Shown: positions 52,192 to 61,380, numbered from the stretch's first letter. The stretch: DNA of 64,000 nt from Acidobacteriota bacterium (GCA_028876335.1 JAGWSG010000134.1:1-64000); one strand, 5' to 3'. Notes: generated by a model from the letters alone, not told the origin. Translations and numbers: made by a program.

Positions 52192-53661
52192 TTGAGACTG
52201 GGCGATCTGCTGATTCGCGCCAAACTGATTACCGAGAAGGACGTTGCCAGGGCGCTCGAGCGCCAGGCAGAACATGGTGGGCGCCTCGGCGACAATCTCG
52301 TGGCCATTGGCGCGATTCAGCCCAAGCAACTCGAAGCGTTTCTCCGGCGCATTCCGGGTGAGCCGGCAGATATCCGCGCCACCGGCATCGACGAGATTGA
52401 CCTGATGGCCATGCTGCTGAAGCTGATCTATCGCGATCGGCTTGAGACTACCCGCCAGTTCATTGATGCCATCAAGCTTCCGTACCACATTGTCCTTGAT
52501 CTGATTCAGATGGCGATCAACCGCAATCTGTTGCAGACGCTCGGCTCACGTTATTCTGATAACCCCATCGACCTCAGCTACACCTTCACCGATTCGGGCC
52601 GCACCTGGACACTCGACGCCCTTTCGCGTCTTCGCTATACCGGTCCGGCGCCCGTAACACTGGAGGATTTTTCTGAGCAGGTCAGCCTGCACAAACTCAC
52701 CAACGAACTGATCACCTTTGATCGCCTGCGTAAGGGAATGCATGGACTCACGTTCGATGACAGCATGCTGGAGCAGGTGGGCCCGGCTCTCAACTCCGGC
52801 CGCTCCATACTGCTTTATGGGCCTCCAGGCAATGGCAAAACCTCCACTGCGCTGCGTATCACCAACATCTTCCACGACGTGATTTACGTGCCGTATTCGG
52901 TGATTGTCGAAGGCCAGATTATCCGCATTTTCGATCCAAGCATCCACATCAGGATTGATCCGACCGAGATTGCAGACGATCCCGAAGTCTCAATCATGCG
53001 CCGCGAGCAATATGATGCCCGCTGGGTGCCATGCAAGCGTCCCTTCGTCGTGACAGGCGGAGAACTTACGCTTGAGATGCTCGACCTGCGTTACGACGAA
53101 ACCGGCCACTACTATGAGGCGCCTCTACACGTGAAAGCCCTCGGCGGGACGTTCATCATCGACGACTTCGGCCGCCAGATTGTCAGCCCCACACACCTTT
53201 TGAATCGCTGGATTGTGCCCCTGGAAAGCAAAATTGACTATCTGAAGCTGCACACCGGCAAGAGTTTCAGCATTCCGTTTGAAGAGCTGGTCATCTTCTC
53301 CACCAATCTTGAACCGGAAGACCTGATGGATCCGGCCTTTCTGCGCCGCCTTCCATACAAGATTGAAGTGGGATCTCCGTCGCTCGAAAGCTTCAGAACC
53401 ATCTTCAAGAAGGAAAGCGAACGGCAGGGAATGGAGCTGCCGGACGACATCTTCAACCTCATTGTGGACAAGCTTCAGAATGAAAAGAAGATGGACTTTG
53501 GCGCATACATGCCGCGATTCATCGTCGATCAAGTGGTGGCCGCATGCCGCTTTCTTGACCAGCCCGCGCATTACGAGCCGCGTTTCATTGAGTACGCACT
53601 CGACAACCTGCGCGTAAAGACCAAAGCAACCAAGGGTCCGACTTCAGCACGCGTTTCCTGA
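52192..53661 (+). CDS. MshEN (GspE N-terminal) domain fused to AAA+ ATPase
   Basis: N-terminal LRLGDLLIRAKLITEKDVARALERQAEHGGRLGDNLVAIGAI; Walker A GPPGNGKTS. True start may be just upstream. Confidence 0.87.
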   Translation: MRLGDLLIRAKLITEKDVARALERQAEHGGRLGDNLVAIGAIQPKQLEAFLRRIPGEPADIRATGIDEIDLMAMLLKLIYRDRLETTRQFIDAIKLPYHIVLDLIQMAINRNLLQTLGSRYSDNPIDLSYTFTDSGRTWTLDALSRLRYTGPAPVTLEDFSEQVSLHKLTNELITFDRLRKGMHGLTFDDSMLEQVGPALNSGRSILLYGPPGNGKTSTALRITNIFHDVIYVPYSVIVEGQIIRIFDPSIHIRIDPTEIADDPEVSIMRREQYDARWVPCKRPFVVTGGELTLEMLDLRYDETGHYYEAPLHVKALGGTFIIDDFGRQIVSPTHLLNRWIVPLESKIDYLKLHTGKSFSIPFEELVIFSTNLEPEDLMDPAFLRRLPYKIEVGSPSLESFRTIFKKESERQGMELPDDIFNLIVDKLQNEKKMDFGAYMPRFIVDQVVAACRFLDQPAHYEPRFIEYALDNLRVKTKATKGPTSARVS

Positions 53662-53674
53662 TGCACTGACCTCC

Positions 53675-53716
53675 ACCGCTCCCGGCGCAACCACGCTGGG
53701 GGCGGTCTTCTTTTTT
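53675..53716 (+). terminator. Intrinsic terminator after the AAA ATPase gene
   Basis: ACCGC-t-CCC ... GGG-g-GCGGT followed by CTTCTTTTTT. Confidence 0.7.
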
Positions 53717-53795
53717 CTGCGGGGTGCTTCATCGGAGAGACGATGAAGTCTCGCACGCATCCTGTCGTACGCGATGCGAGCGGGTCTGACGGCGA

Positions 53796-53993
53796 TTAGA
53801 TCTCGGGGTAGAAATCGAAAAACGCATCCAGGCTCTGCTTCAACTGGTTTTCAATTTCTTCGCGCGATCCCTCAAGCACATGCATGGTCACGTGCGCATC
53901 ATTGCCATTGGTGAGCTTGAGCGTAGCGTCGTGAATTTCTTTTACTTCGCCTTCGGGCAGCAGCCGCATTCCATACACAAGAGTCAAATTCGC
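53796..53993 (-). CDS. Small hypothetical protein
   Basis: MANLTLVYGMRLLPEGEVKEIHDATLKLTNGNDAHVTMHVLEGSREEIENQLKQSLDAFFDFYPEI. Confidence 0.6.
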   Translation of the reverse strand, partial: ANLTLVYGMRLLPEGEVKEIHDATLKLTNGNDAHVTMHVLEGSREEIENQLKQSLDAFFDFYPEI

Positions 53994-54082
53994 CATAGTC
54001 CTCATCATATCTGCATGCCGTTTGTGCGTGCTGTGGACGCGATATTGCCTTCAGCCCGTTACAATCGACACGAGATAACAAC

Positions 54083-55030
54083 ATGAGTGAGACACGCGAT
54101 ACCGTCATCCTTGGTTCCGGCTGCTCCGGACTCACCGCTGCCATTTACACCGCACGCGCCGGCCTCAAGCCGCTGGTTCTTGAAGGGCATGAGCCCGGAG
54201 GCCAGCTTTCCATCACCACGCTGGTGGAAAACTTTCCCGGCTGGCCGGACGGCATTCAGGGACCGGAACTGATTGACAATATGAAGAAGCAGGCCGCGCG
54301 GTTTGGCGCCGAGTTCAAACTTGGCCACCTGCACGCCGTCGATCTCAACGTGCACCCCATCAAACTCGAGACCTCCGTCGGCGAGATCCGCACCCGTACG
54401 CTCATCATTGCCTCGGGGGCAAGCGCGCGCTGGCTCGGTTTGCCCAGTGAGCAGGCACTTATCGGGCATGGCGTTTCAAGTTGCGCCACATGCGACGGCT
54501 TCTTCTTCCGCGATAAGTCGATTGCTGTTGTGGGCGGCGGCGACTCCGCGATGGAGGAAGCGCTTTTTCTCACGCGCTTTGCAAGCAAGGTCACGTTGCT
54601 TCACCGGCGTGATGCCTTCCGCGCGAGCAAGATTATGCTGGACCGCGCCATTGCTCACCCCAATATTGAACTGCGCACCAACTGCGTGGTCGATGAAGTT
54701 CTCGGCGTCGAAGAGAAATCCGTCAAAGGCCTTGCATTGCGTGACACGAAGACAGGGGAGAAGAGCACGCTTCCGGTCGAGGGATTGTTCCTTGGTATTG
54801 GTCATGAACCCAATGCCAAAATGTTTTCCGGTCAGCTCGATCTTGACGATGACGGCTACATCAAGACGCGCGACAACGTCTTCACCACATTCCACGGGCA
54901 GGTGGTGAACGGCGTGTTCGCATGCGGAGATGTGCAGGACCGCCGCTACCGCCAGGCCATTACGGCGGCGGGCACGGGCTGCATGGCTGCTCTTGAGGTG
55001 GAGAAATATCTCGAAGAGCACGGCCATTGA
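54083..55030 (+). CDS. trxB: Thioredoxin-disulfide reductase
   Basis: SSCATCDGFFFRDKSIAVVGGGDSAMEEALFLTRFA; GACGDVQ-like C-terminal FAD motif (GVFACGDVQDRRYRQAITAAGTGCMAALE). Confidence 0.92.
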   Translation: MSETRDTVILGSGCSGLTAAIYTARAGLKPLVLEGHEPGGQLSITTLVENFPGWPDGIQGPELIDNMKKQAARFGAEFKLGHLHAVDLNVHPIKLETSVGEIRTRTLIIASGASARWLGLPSEQALIGHGVSSCATCDGFFFRDKSIAVVGGGDSAMEEALFLTRFASKVTLLHRRDAFRASKIMLDRAIAHPNIELRTNCVVDEVLGVEEKSVKGLALRDTKTGEKSTLPVEGLFLGIGHEPNAKMFSGQLDLDDDGYIKTRDNVFTTFHGQVVNGVFACGDVQDRRYRQAITAAGTGCMAALEVEKYLEEHGH

Positions 55031-55058
55031 TAAGCCCTAATCTCTAACGAGGTCGGTC

Positions 55059-55601
55059 ATGCCCCAGATCTTTCCCGGTCGCTTCGCCGCAAAAATGGAG
55101 GGCCCCTTCGTGGTCTTCCTCATTGGCATGCGCATCAATCGCCTGTTTGCCTTTCGGCAGTGGATGCAAGTCGCCAGGGCCATGCCGCCAATGATCAAAG
55201 AGCTCATGCGGCAACCAGAACTTGGACTGCTTCACGTTGAAAATGCAGTCTACTGGCCAGGGGCACTCATCATTCAGTACTGGCGTAGCTTTGACCAGCT
55301 GCATGCATACGCGCATGACCGCAACGCCGCGCATCTGCCAGCCTGGGCGGAGTTCAATCGCCGCATCGGTAATAACGGAGCCGTCGGCATCTGGCATGAG
55401 ACCTATGTTGTTCAGCCCAATTCCTTCGAATCCATCTACGCCAACATGCCGCGATTCGGGCTGGCGCGCGCCGGCGGGCACGAGCCCGTAATCGGCCGCA
55501 TCAATTCCGCGCGTCGCCGCATGGGAATGGCGGATGATCCGACGGTGGAAACACCCCAGCTGGCTCCGCAGCCCTTGGCCAGGAACGCGCCCAATCCATA
55601 G
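55059..55601 (+). CDS. DUF4188 / monooxygenase-like family protein
   Basis: Dimeric alpha/beta-barrel-like sequence MEGPFVVFLIGMRINRLFAFRQW...LQYWRSFDQLHAYA. Confidence 0.7.
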   Translation: MPQIFPGRFAAKMEGPFVVFLIGMRINRLFAFRQWMQVARAMPPMIKELMRQPELGLLHVENAVYWPGALIIQYWRSFDQLHAYAHDRNAAHLPAWAEFNRRIGNNGAVGIWHETYVVQPNSFESIYANMPRFGLARAGGHEPVIGRINSARRRMGMADDPTVETPQLAPQPLARNAPNP

Positions 55602-55752
55602 GCGTCCTCGTTTAGCCATGGAAGCAACTCGCCCATACGCCCCCTGCAGAAAATTTCCAGCTTTCAGTGCACACTGGTCTATGGGAAGCCTGCGGCATCT
55701 GGCCCATGCAGCCCAGGGGACCAATTTTTGCCTACCCTGTCTCTATGTCCCA

Positions 55753-55798
55753 TAACTTCCTTAGAATCAAATATGGTGCGGTAACTCTTTTAGAATCA
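55753..55798 (+). repeat. Two degenerate direct repeats, 29-bp period
   Basis: TAACTTCCTTAGAATCA (55753-55769) and TAACTCTTTTAGAATCA (55782-55798), 14 of 17 identical. Confidence 0.75.
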
Positions 55799-55850
55799 GA
55801 TACGAGATAGATATATACCTCACTCAACTCTTGTGAAATCATGCACATAC

Positions 55851-55872
55851 GGGATAGGGTGGGGTAGGGGGG
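55851..55872 (+). other. Canonical G-quadruplex-forming motif
   Basis: GGG-ATA-GGG-T-GGGG-TA-GGGGGG. Confidence 0.7.
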
Positions 55873-55874
55873 TA

Positions 55875-56038
55875 CCTCAAAACGGGGGGTATAGACCGGG
55901 CGGAAGTCAGACTTCCACCTGGCCGCTCTAAGTACAGTCCGCCCTGCTAGTAATTCAAACTCAGAACTCCGTTGTCCGAACATGAAACGTGACGGCGGCT
56001 CCGGAACGCATGCAGATCATAGAAACTCCGTTTTGAGG
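55875..56038. repeat. Inverted repeat arms CCTCAAAACGG / CCGTTTTGAGG
   Basis: Perfect 11-bp arms at 55875-55885 and 56028-56038 flanking the palindrome GGAAGTC-A-GACTTCC (55902-55916). Confidence 0.65.
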
Positions 56039-56135
56039 CGAGCACATAGGAGAATGGTTGACAAACCGGCGATGGAGAAACGCAGCTGTATGCCATGCGC
56101 AGTGCACCCGGCCTGGATGAGCAATCTGCGCCGGA

Positions 56136-56465
56136 TCAGAATGTGTGAAACGCAAAAAACACTGCGCCAATGAGCATCACACCGGACACAGCGTGGTTCC
56201 ATTTCAAGTGAGATCCAAAGTAGAAGGTTGTGAATACGGCGAAGACCGTAATTGTGATGACCTCTTGAATCACCTTGAGCTGCACCGGCGTAAAGCGGCC
56301 ATATCCAATGCGGTTTGCGGGTACCTGAAAGCAGTACTCGAGAAATGCGATCATCCAGCTGACCACAATCACCTTCCAGAGAGGTTGACTCTCAAACTTC
56401 AGGTGACCGTACCAGGCGATCGTCATGAAAATGTTGGAGCAAATCAGAAGCAAGATGGTCCACAT
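56136..56465 (-). CDS. DMT/DUF486-family small membrane protein
   Basis: MWTILLLICSNIFMTIAWYGHLKF...WMIAFLEYCFQVPANRIGY. The listed ORF extends further upstream, but Met at 56465 fits the family start. Confidence 0.8.
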   Translation of the reverse strand: MWTILLLICSNIFMTIAWYGHLKFESQPLWKVIVVSWMIAFLEYCFQVPANRIGYGRFTPVQLKVIQEVITITVFAVFTTFYFGSHLKWNHAVSGVMLIGAVFFAFHTF

Positions 56466-56521
56466 CCAACTATTAGATGCCAGGTTGGCCCGCGTATCCT
56501 GTTGAAGAACTATATTGTGAG

Positions 56522-57241
56522 ATGAACTTTCTAGCTGAAAACTTGGCCCGGGTTGAAGACCAGATAGCCACGGCATGTAGCCAGGCCAACCGCTCCCGCA
56601 GTGACGTTGAACTGATGGCTGTCTCCAAGACCTATCCTGCGGAAGTAATCATCGAGGCTGCTGCGCTTGGCCTGAACGTTTTCGGCGAAAACCGCGTGCA
56701 GGAATTCATGTCGAAGTCGTTGCAACTCGAACAACTTCGTTTCAGTTCCGGAGGATCTGCACGGTTCCACCTTATCGGCCACCTGCAGTCCAACAAATCT
56801 GCCCGCGCGGCGGAAATCTTCGATGCTGTCGACAGCGTGGACTCACTAAAGCTTGCCGAGCGCTTGAACGAAGCAGCCGGTAAACTTGGCAAGCACCTGC
56901 CCATCTTGCTTGAAGTGAAGCTGAGCCCGGAGGAAACGAAGGAAGGCCTGGAACCGGAATCGCGCGATGCTGCTGAGCTGCTGGAGCGCCTTCCGGATTT
57001 AGCGCATATTGAAGTTCAGGGACTGATGACCATTGCCCCATGGGGCGCGCCGGACGAAATCACGCGCGCTTGCTTTCGCTCTTTGAGAGAGTGGCGCGAT
57101 CGCTGGGCCGCGGCTCATCCACGTCTCAATTTGCCGGTGCTCTCCATGGGTATGAGCGGCGACTTTCCGCTTGCCATTGCAGAAGGCGCAACGCGCATAC
57201 GCGTTGGCACGGCGCTGTTCGGCAAGCGGGTAAAGCGCTAG
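56522..57241 (+). CDS. PLP homeostasis protein, YggS/PROSC family
   Basis: LMAVSKTYPAEVI, FGENRVQEF, FHLIGHLQSNK, LSMGMSGDFPLAIAEGATRIRVGTALFG. Confidence 0.94.
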   Translation: MNFLAENLARVEDQIATACSQANRSRSDVELMAVSKTYPAEVIIEAAALGLNVFGENRVQEFMSKSLQLEQLRFSSGGSARFHLIGHLQSNKSARAAEIFDAVDSVDSLKLAERLNEAAGKLGKHLPILLEVKLSPEETKEGLEPESRDAAELLERLPDLAHIEVQGLMTIAPWGAPDEITRACFRSLREWRDRWAAAHPRLNLPVLSMGMSGDFPLAIAEGATRIRVGTALFGKRVKR

Positions 57242-57259
57242 CTCGGTGTTATTCGACGA

Positions 57260-59920
57260 TTAGCAGGGTGGCCGAATCTCACTCGACGTTCCGCCGGCTG
57301 CCGGAATATAGCACTTGCGCGTGTAATCCATCACCATGCGATCCGCGTTAAAGCGCCAGCCCAGTGTGCGGATGGTGCGCTTCATGCGCTTGATCCAGCC
57401 TCGGGGTAAACCATCTTCATCGCGCTGGTAATAGAGCGGAATTACCTCGTCATGCAGCGTGCGGTACAGCGCTTCGCCGTCGCGCGCATCATGCACATCC
57501 ATGCGTGAGTGCGTGCGTCCATTGCCAATGGCAAAGCCATTCAAGCCGTCGTACGCCTCGGCCCACCAGCCGTCCAGCACAGAGAGATTGAGACCGCCGT
57601 TGAGAACCACTTTTTGCCCGCTCGTGCCGGAAGCCTCAAGCGGCCTGCGCGGATTGTTCAGCCAAACGTCGACACCCTGCACGAGGAAGCGGCCCACATT
57701 AATGTCGTAGTTCTCAATGAAGACAAACTTATCGGCAAACTCCGGATCACGCATCATTTCCGCGATCTGTTGCAGAACCATCTTGCCGGGTTCGTCGTGC
57801 GGATGCGCCTTGCCTGCGAAGAGGAATTGGACTGGCCGTTTGGCGTCGTTCACAATCTTTGCCAGCCGCTCGATATCGGCGAGAACCAGATTCGCGCGCT
57901 TGTAGGTTGCGAAGCGCCGCGCGAAACCGATCGTGAGCGCGTCCGGTGAGAGCACGTGCGAGAGTTCGTCGAGTGTCTCCTGGTCCTCCTTGCGCCGCGC
58001 CGCCTGTTCCACTGCGCGCCGGCGTGTGAACTCAATCAGCCGAGATTTGAGCGTAAGGTGCGTCTCCCACAGCTCGGCATCTTCGACATTCTCGATGCCT
58101 TCCCACGTCCGTGCGGCGCTGCTGCGGCTTTGCCACCCAACACCAAGATGGCGGTCATAGAGACGGCCCATCTGCGGAGCAAGCCATGAGGGGACATGCA
58201 CGCCGTTGGTGATGTGGCCAATTGGCACCGCATCCTGCGATTTGTCTGAGTACAAATCCCACCACATGGCGCGTGAAACCTCGCCGTGCAAGGAGGAGAC
58301 TGCATTGGCGCGGCGCGAAAGCTTGAGGCCCAGCACGGTCATGCAGAAAGGTTCGCCGTAGTCTGTGGGCTGCACGCGGCCAAAGCCCATCAGATTTTCA
58401 TGGGTGATGCCAAGCTCATCACGCAGCGGTCCAAGATGTTCCTCGATCAGTTCGGCGGAAAAACGGTCATGCCCGGCAGGCACCGGCGTATGCGTTGTGA
58501 AAATCACTTCGCGTGGAATCATGCTTGCGGCAGCCTCGAAGCTGATTCCCTCTTCGGCCATGCGCGTGCGAATCGCTTCAAGCACCGCGAAGCCGCTATG
58601 GCCTTCGTTCAGATGAAGCACGCCGGGAGAGATGCCCATGGCTTTCAGTGCGCGGAATCCGCCCACGCCAAGCAACAGCTCCTGACGAATACGGGTTCTG
58701 CCATCTCCTCCGTACAGGCGCGAAGTAAGCTCGCGATCTTCCGGTGCATTGCCTTCCACATTCGAGTCGAGCAGTAGCAGATCACAGCGGCCCACCTTGA
58801 TGCGCCAGACTTTGGCCTTGATGGATCCGCTGCGCGTCTGGATTTCGATGACAACGGGTTGACCGGCCGGATCAATGGCCAATTGCATGGGGCAGTGACT
58901 GACGTCGGTGAGCAGGTATTCCTCGCGCTGCCAACCGGTTTCATCCAGCCGCTGCAGAAAGTAGCCCTGGCCGTAGAAAAGGCCGATGCCGACGAGAGGA
59001 ATATCCAGATCAGATGCGCTCTTGATATGATCGCCCGCGAGAACGCCAAGGCCGCCCGAGTAAATCGGCAGTGACTCATGCAAACCGAACTCCGCCGAGA
59101 AGTACGCCACCGGCCGAGGCCGAATGACACCCGCGTGCTCCGCTCCCCACGTGCGGTCGTCTTTCAGATATTCCTGATGGCGGCGATAGACGTAATTGAT
59201 GCGGCTGTGGAGTGAGAGCTCAGTCGCCCGCCGCTCAATCTCCGCCAACGGCAGTTCGGTCAGCAGTGCAATCGGATTCTGGTTCAGCTCACGCCAGCGC
59301 ACCGGATCGAGGTCACGGAAAAGCGAAACGCACTCATCGTCCCAGCACCACCAGAGATTGTGCGCAAGCGACCAGAGCTTTTCCTGCAACGGAGCAATAA
59401 ATCGGTCCAGCGTTCGCGCCTGCCGCACAACCGGCGCAACCTGCTTGGCGGCCTCGGTCAGCATCTCAATCTCGCTGTCGCTGAAGTCGCGCGACTCAGT
59501 GGTTTGCACAACCAAGACACCCTGCAGCACGCCTTTATCGATCAGCGGAACGCCCAGAAACGATTTGTAAATCTCTTCGCCCGACTCTTTGAAGAACTTG
59601 AAGCGCGGATGCCGCGAAACGTTTTCAACCGCCACCGGCTGAACCAGCTCGGCAACCAGGCCAGCCAGACCTTCATTCAAAGGCATGCGCAGTGTGCCGA
59701 TGCAGCGAGGGTCAAGACCGACCGTTGCGGCAAGCACCAGATTCGAGCGATCGGGCTCAAGCAAATATGCCGAACACACATCGGAACGGAAGCGGGATGC
59801 AATCAGCGCAACCACGTTCATCAACGTATTCGCGGAATTGGTTGAATCGCGAGTCAGATTGGCAATTTCTTCTATTGTCAGCACTGTGGTCGCCTCTGGA
59901 GTTTCAAATCCCATTGCCAT
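57260..59920 (-). CDS. glgP: GAF domain fused to alpha-glucan phosphorylase (GlgP-like)
   Basis: N-terminal PtsP-like GAF (VCSAYLLEPDRSNLVLAATVGL...FLGVPLIDKGVLQGVLVVQ), then DUF3417/phosphorylase with TNGVHVPSWLAP, AYDGLNGFAIG. Confidence 0.9.
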   Translation of the reverse strand: MAMGFETPEATTVLTIEEIANLTRDSTNSANTLMNVVALIASRFRSDVCSAYLLEPDRSNLVLAATVGLDPRCIGTLRMPLNEGLAGLVAELVQPVAVENVSRHPRFKFFKESGEEIYKSFLGVPLIDKGVLQGVLVVQTTESRDFSDSEIEMLTEAAKQVAPVVRQARTLDRFIAPLQEKLWSLAHNLWWCWDDECVSLFRDLDPVRWRELNQNPIALLTELPLAEIERRATELSLHSRINYVYRRHQEYLKDDRTWGAEHAGVIRPRPVAYFSAEFGLHESLPIYSGGLGVLAGDHIKSASDLDIPLVGIGLFYGQGYFLQRLDETGWQREEYLLTDVSHCPMQLAIDPAGQPVVIEIQTRSGSIKAKVWRIKVGRCDLLLLDSNVEGNAPEDRELTSRLYGGDGRTRIRQELLLGVGGFRALKAMGISPGVLHLNEGHSGFAVLEAIRTRMAEEGISFEAAASMIPREVIFTTHTPVPAGHDRFSAELIEEHLGPLRDELGITHENLMGFGRVQPTDYGEPFCMTVLGLKLSRRANAVSSLHGEVSRAMWWDLYSDKSQDAVPIGHITNGVHVPSWLAPQMGRLYDRHLGVGWQSRSSAARTWEGIENVEDAELWETHLTLKSRLIEFTRRRAVEQAARRKEDQETLDELSHVLSPDALTIGFARRFATYKRANLVLADIERLAKIVNDAKRPVQFLFAGKAHPHDEPGKMVLQQIAEMMRDPEFADKFVFIENYDINVGRFLVQGVDVWLNNPRRPLEASGTSGQKVVLNGGLNLSVLDGWWAEAYDGLNGFAIGNGRTHSRMDVHDARDGEALYRTLHDEVIPLYYQRDEDGLPRGWIKRMKRTIRTLGWRFNADRMVMDYTRKCYIPAAGGTSSEIRPPC

Positions 59921-60292
59921 CCGTCCATCCTCATATTCAGGTTTTCGTTGCGGTTAGTACTTTTGCCTCTAATGAAGTGACTCCTATGCCATCCTCTTCC
60001 CGAAGTTGAAGAGTTGGAACCTATCCAGTTTGAACCTTGTAATGAATGTGCGGGTACAAATTGAAGTCCGCGTTTGGTTACCAGTCCGAACAGAGAATTT
60101 CTGCCGCAAAATCGGGGCCTGGCCGGATCCGACTCTGACAATGAATTAGCAGCGAGACCCATCACATGGGTTTGGACGTGCTGTATACGGATTGGTTCAG
60201 GCTCCACGCTGTGAAGCACTGCTTTGATGTGACGATACCATCAAACAGGCTTCCTGAGAAATCAGGACGACATAAGGATTTAGCCGCCCTGC

Positions 60293-60937
60293 TCAACCAA
60301 GGAGCGGCAGGAATCTGCGCAACTGCTCATCGTATTGCTCTATGCGGCCAGAAAGAATGTCGTAATACCATCCATGTACCGTGAGCCGCCCCTCATCAAC
60401 GGCATGCTTCACCGAAGGCTGCACCTGCAAATTGCGCAACTGAGCCACCACATTGCCACGGATAAGCGAAGCTAATTCGGCGCTGTCGCCGTCGGCGGGG
60501 TTCAGTGGCTGGCGATGCGCGAAGGCGGCTTCTACATGGTTGAGCCAGCGGCTGGCCTTCGGCAACGACTCGACCGCTTTTTTATCAAGCGCAGCCTTCA
60601 TGGCGCCGCAATCGGAGTGTCCACAAAGAATCGCGTGGCGGACGCGGAGAACTTCAACAGCATACTCAATGGTGGCAGTGCAGCCGTCTACGTCGTGACT
60701 CGTGACGGGGACAACGTTCCCGGCGTTTCGTGTGATGAAGAGATCACCGGGCCCTGTATCGAGCATCAAGTCGGGCACAATGCGCGAGTCCGAGCAAGTG
60801 ATGAAAAGCCAGCGCGGGGCCTGCTGCTCGGCAAGCAAGTGAAACTGATTTCTGCGAAGCGGAAAGATATCGTCAAGGAAATGCTTGTGACCTTCAATGA
60901 GCTTCTTCATGGCTGTTCGATATCCTCCTTGCTTCAC
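60293..60937 (-). CDS. Beta-class carbonic anhydrase
   Basis: ITCSDSRIVPDLML, ITRNAGNVV, ILCGHSDCGAMKA. Confidence 0.95.
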   Translation of the reverse strand: MKQGGYRTAMKKLIEGHKHFLDDIFPLRRNQFHLLAEQQAPRWLFITCSDSRIVPDLMLDTGPGDLFITRNAGNVVPVTSHDVDGCTATIEYAVEVLRVRHAILCGHSDCGAMKAALDKKAVESLPKASRWLNHVEAAFAHRQPLNPADGDSAELASLIRGNVVAQLRNLQVQPSVKHAVDEGRLTVHGWYYDILSGRIEQYDEQLRRFLPLLG

Positions 60938-60959
60938 AAGGGTATTGGCGGTGGCCTAA

Positions 60960-61298
60960 TCAGTTCTTTGAGTGACTGGACTGGCGGCCATTGACCAGGA
61001 CGATGAGTTCGGCAACTTCACAATGCTCTTCAACCGGGTGACGAAGCTTGAGCTTTCCGTTGATCCGATAGCGATTGCGGCGGCCATCGCGCTCGATGTC
61101 GATGTAGCCTGCCTGTGCGAGATCATCGATGATCCGCTGCACCGCTCGCTCGGTAATCCCAACCATCGCTGCGAGATCCCTCATGCGGACTTCCGCGTCG
61201 CGTGCGATGCAGAGAAGTACGTGAGCGTGGTTGGAAAGGAATGTCCACGAGGCCACATTTGCCGCTTTTTTAACGCTCGGCATAAATACGACTTGCAT
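60960..61298 (-). CDS. Winged-helix transcriptional regulator (MarR/ArsR-like)
   Basis: VRMRDLAAMVGITERAVQRIIDDLAQAGYIDIERDGRRNRYRING. Start could also be Met at 61283. Confidence 0.85.
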   Translation of the reverse strand: MQVVFMPSVKKAANVASWTFLSNHAHVLLCIARDAEVRMRDLAAMVGITERAVQRIIDDLAQAGYIDIERDGRRNRYRINGKLKLRHPVEEHCEVAELIVLVNGRQSSHSKN

Positions 61299-61322
61299 TA
61301 CACGACTTAAATGTCGTATATT
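61287..61322 (+). promoter_or_regulatory. icd promoter with overlapping operator-like inverted repeats
   Basis: TTGCAT (61293) -18 bp- TATATT (61317). ATACGAC/GTCGTAT arms 61287-61293 and 61313-61319. Inner ACGAC-TTAAAT-GTCGT 61302-61317. Confidence 0.65.
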
Positions 61323-61380
61323 TCCTTTCGTGAATCTAGTTCGAGTTTACAACAGTATGAAAACGAGAGGAGACCAAGCA

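Noticed and set aside
61231-61380. 50-codon N-terminal extension of the icd ORF
   Set aside because: It translates the divergent regulator's 5' end and the promoter. ATG 61381 has a good RBS and gives the family N-terminus.
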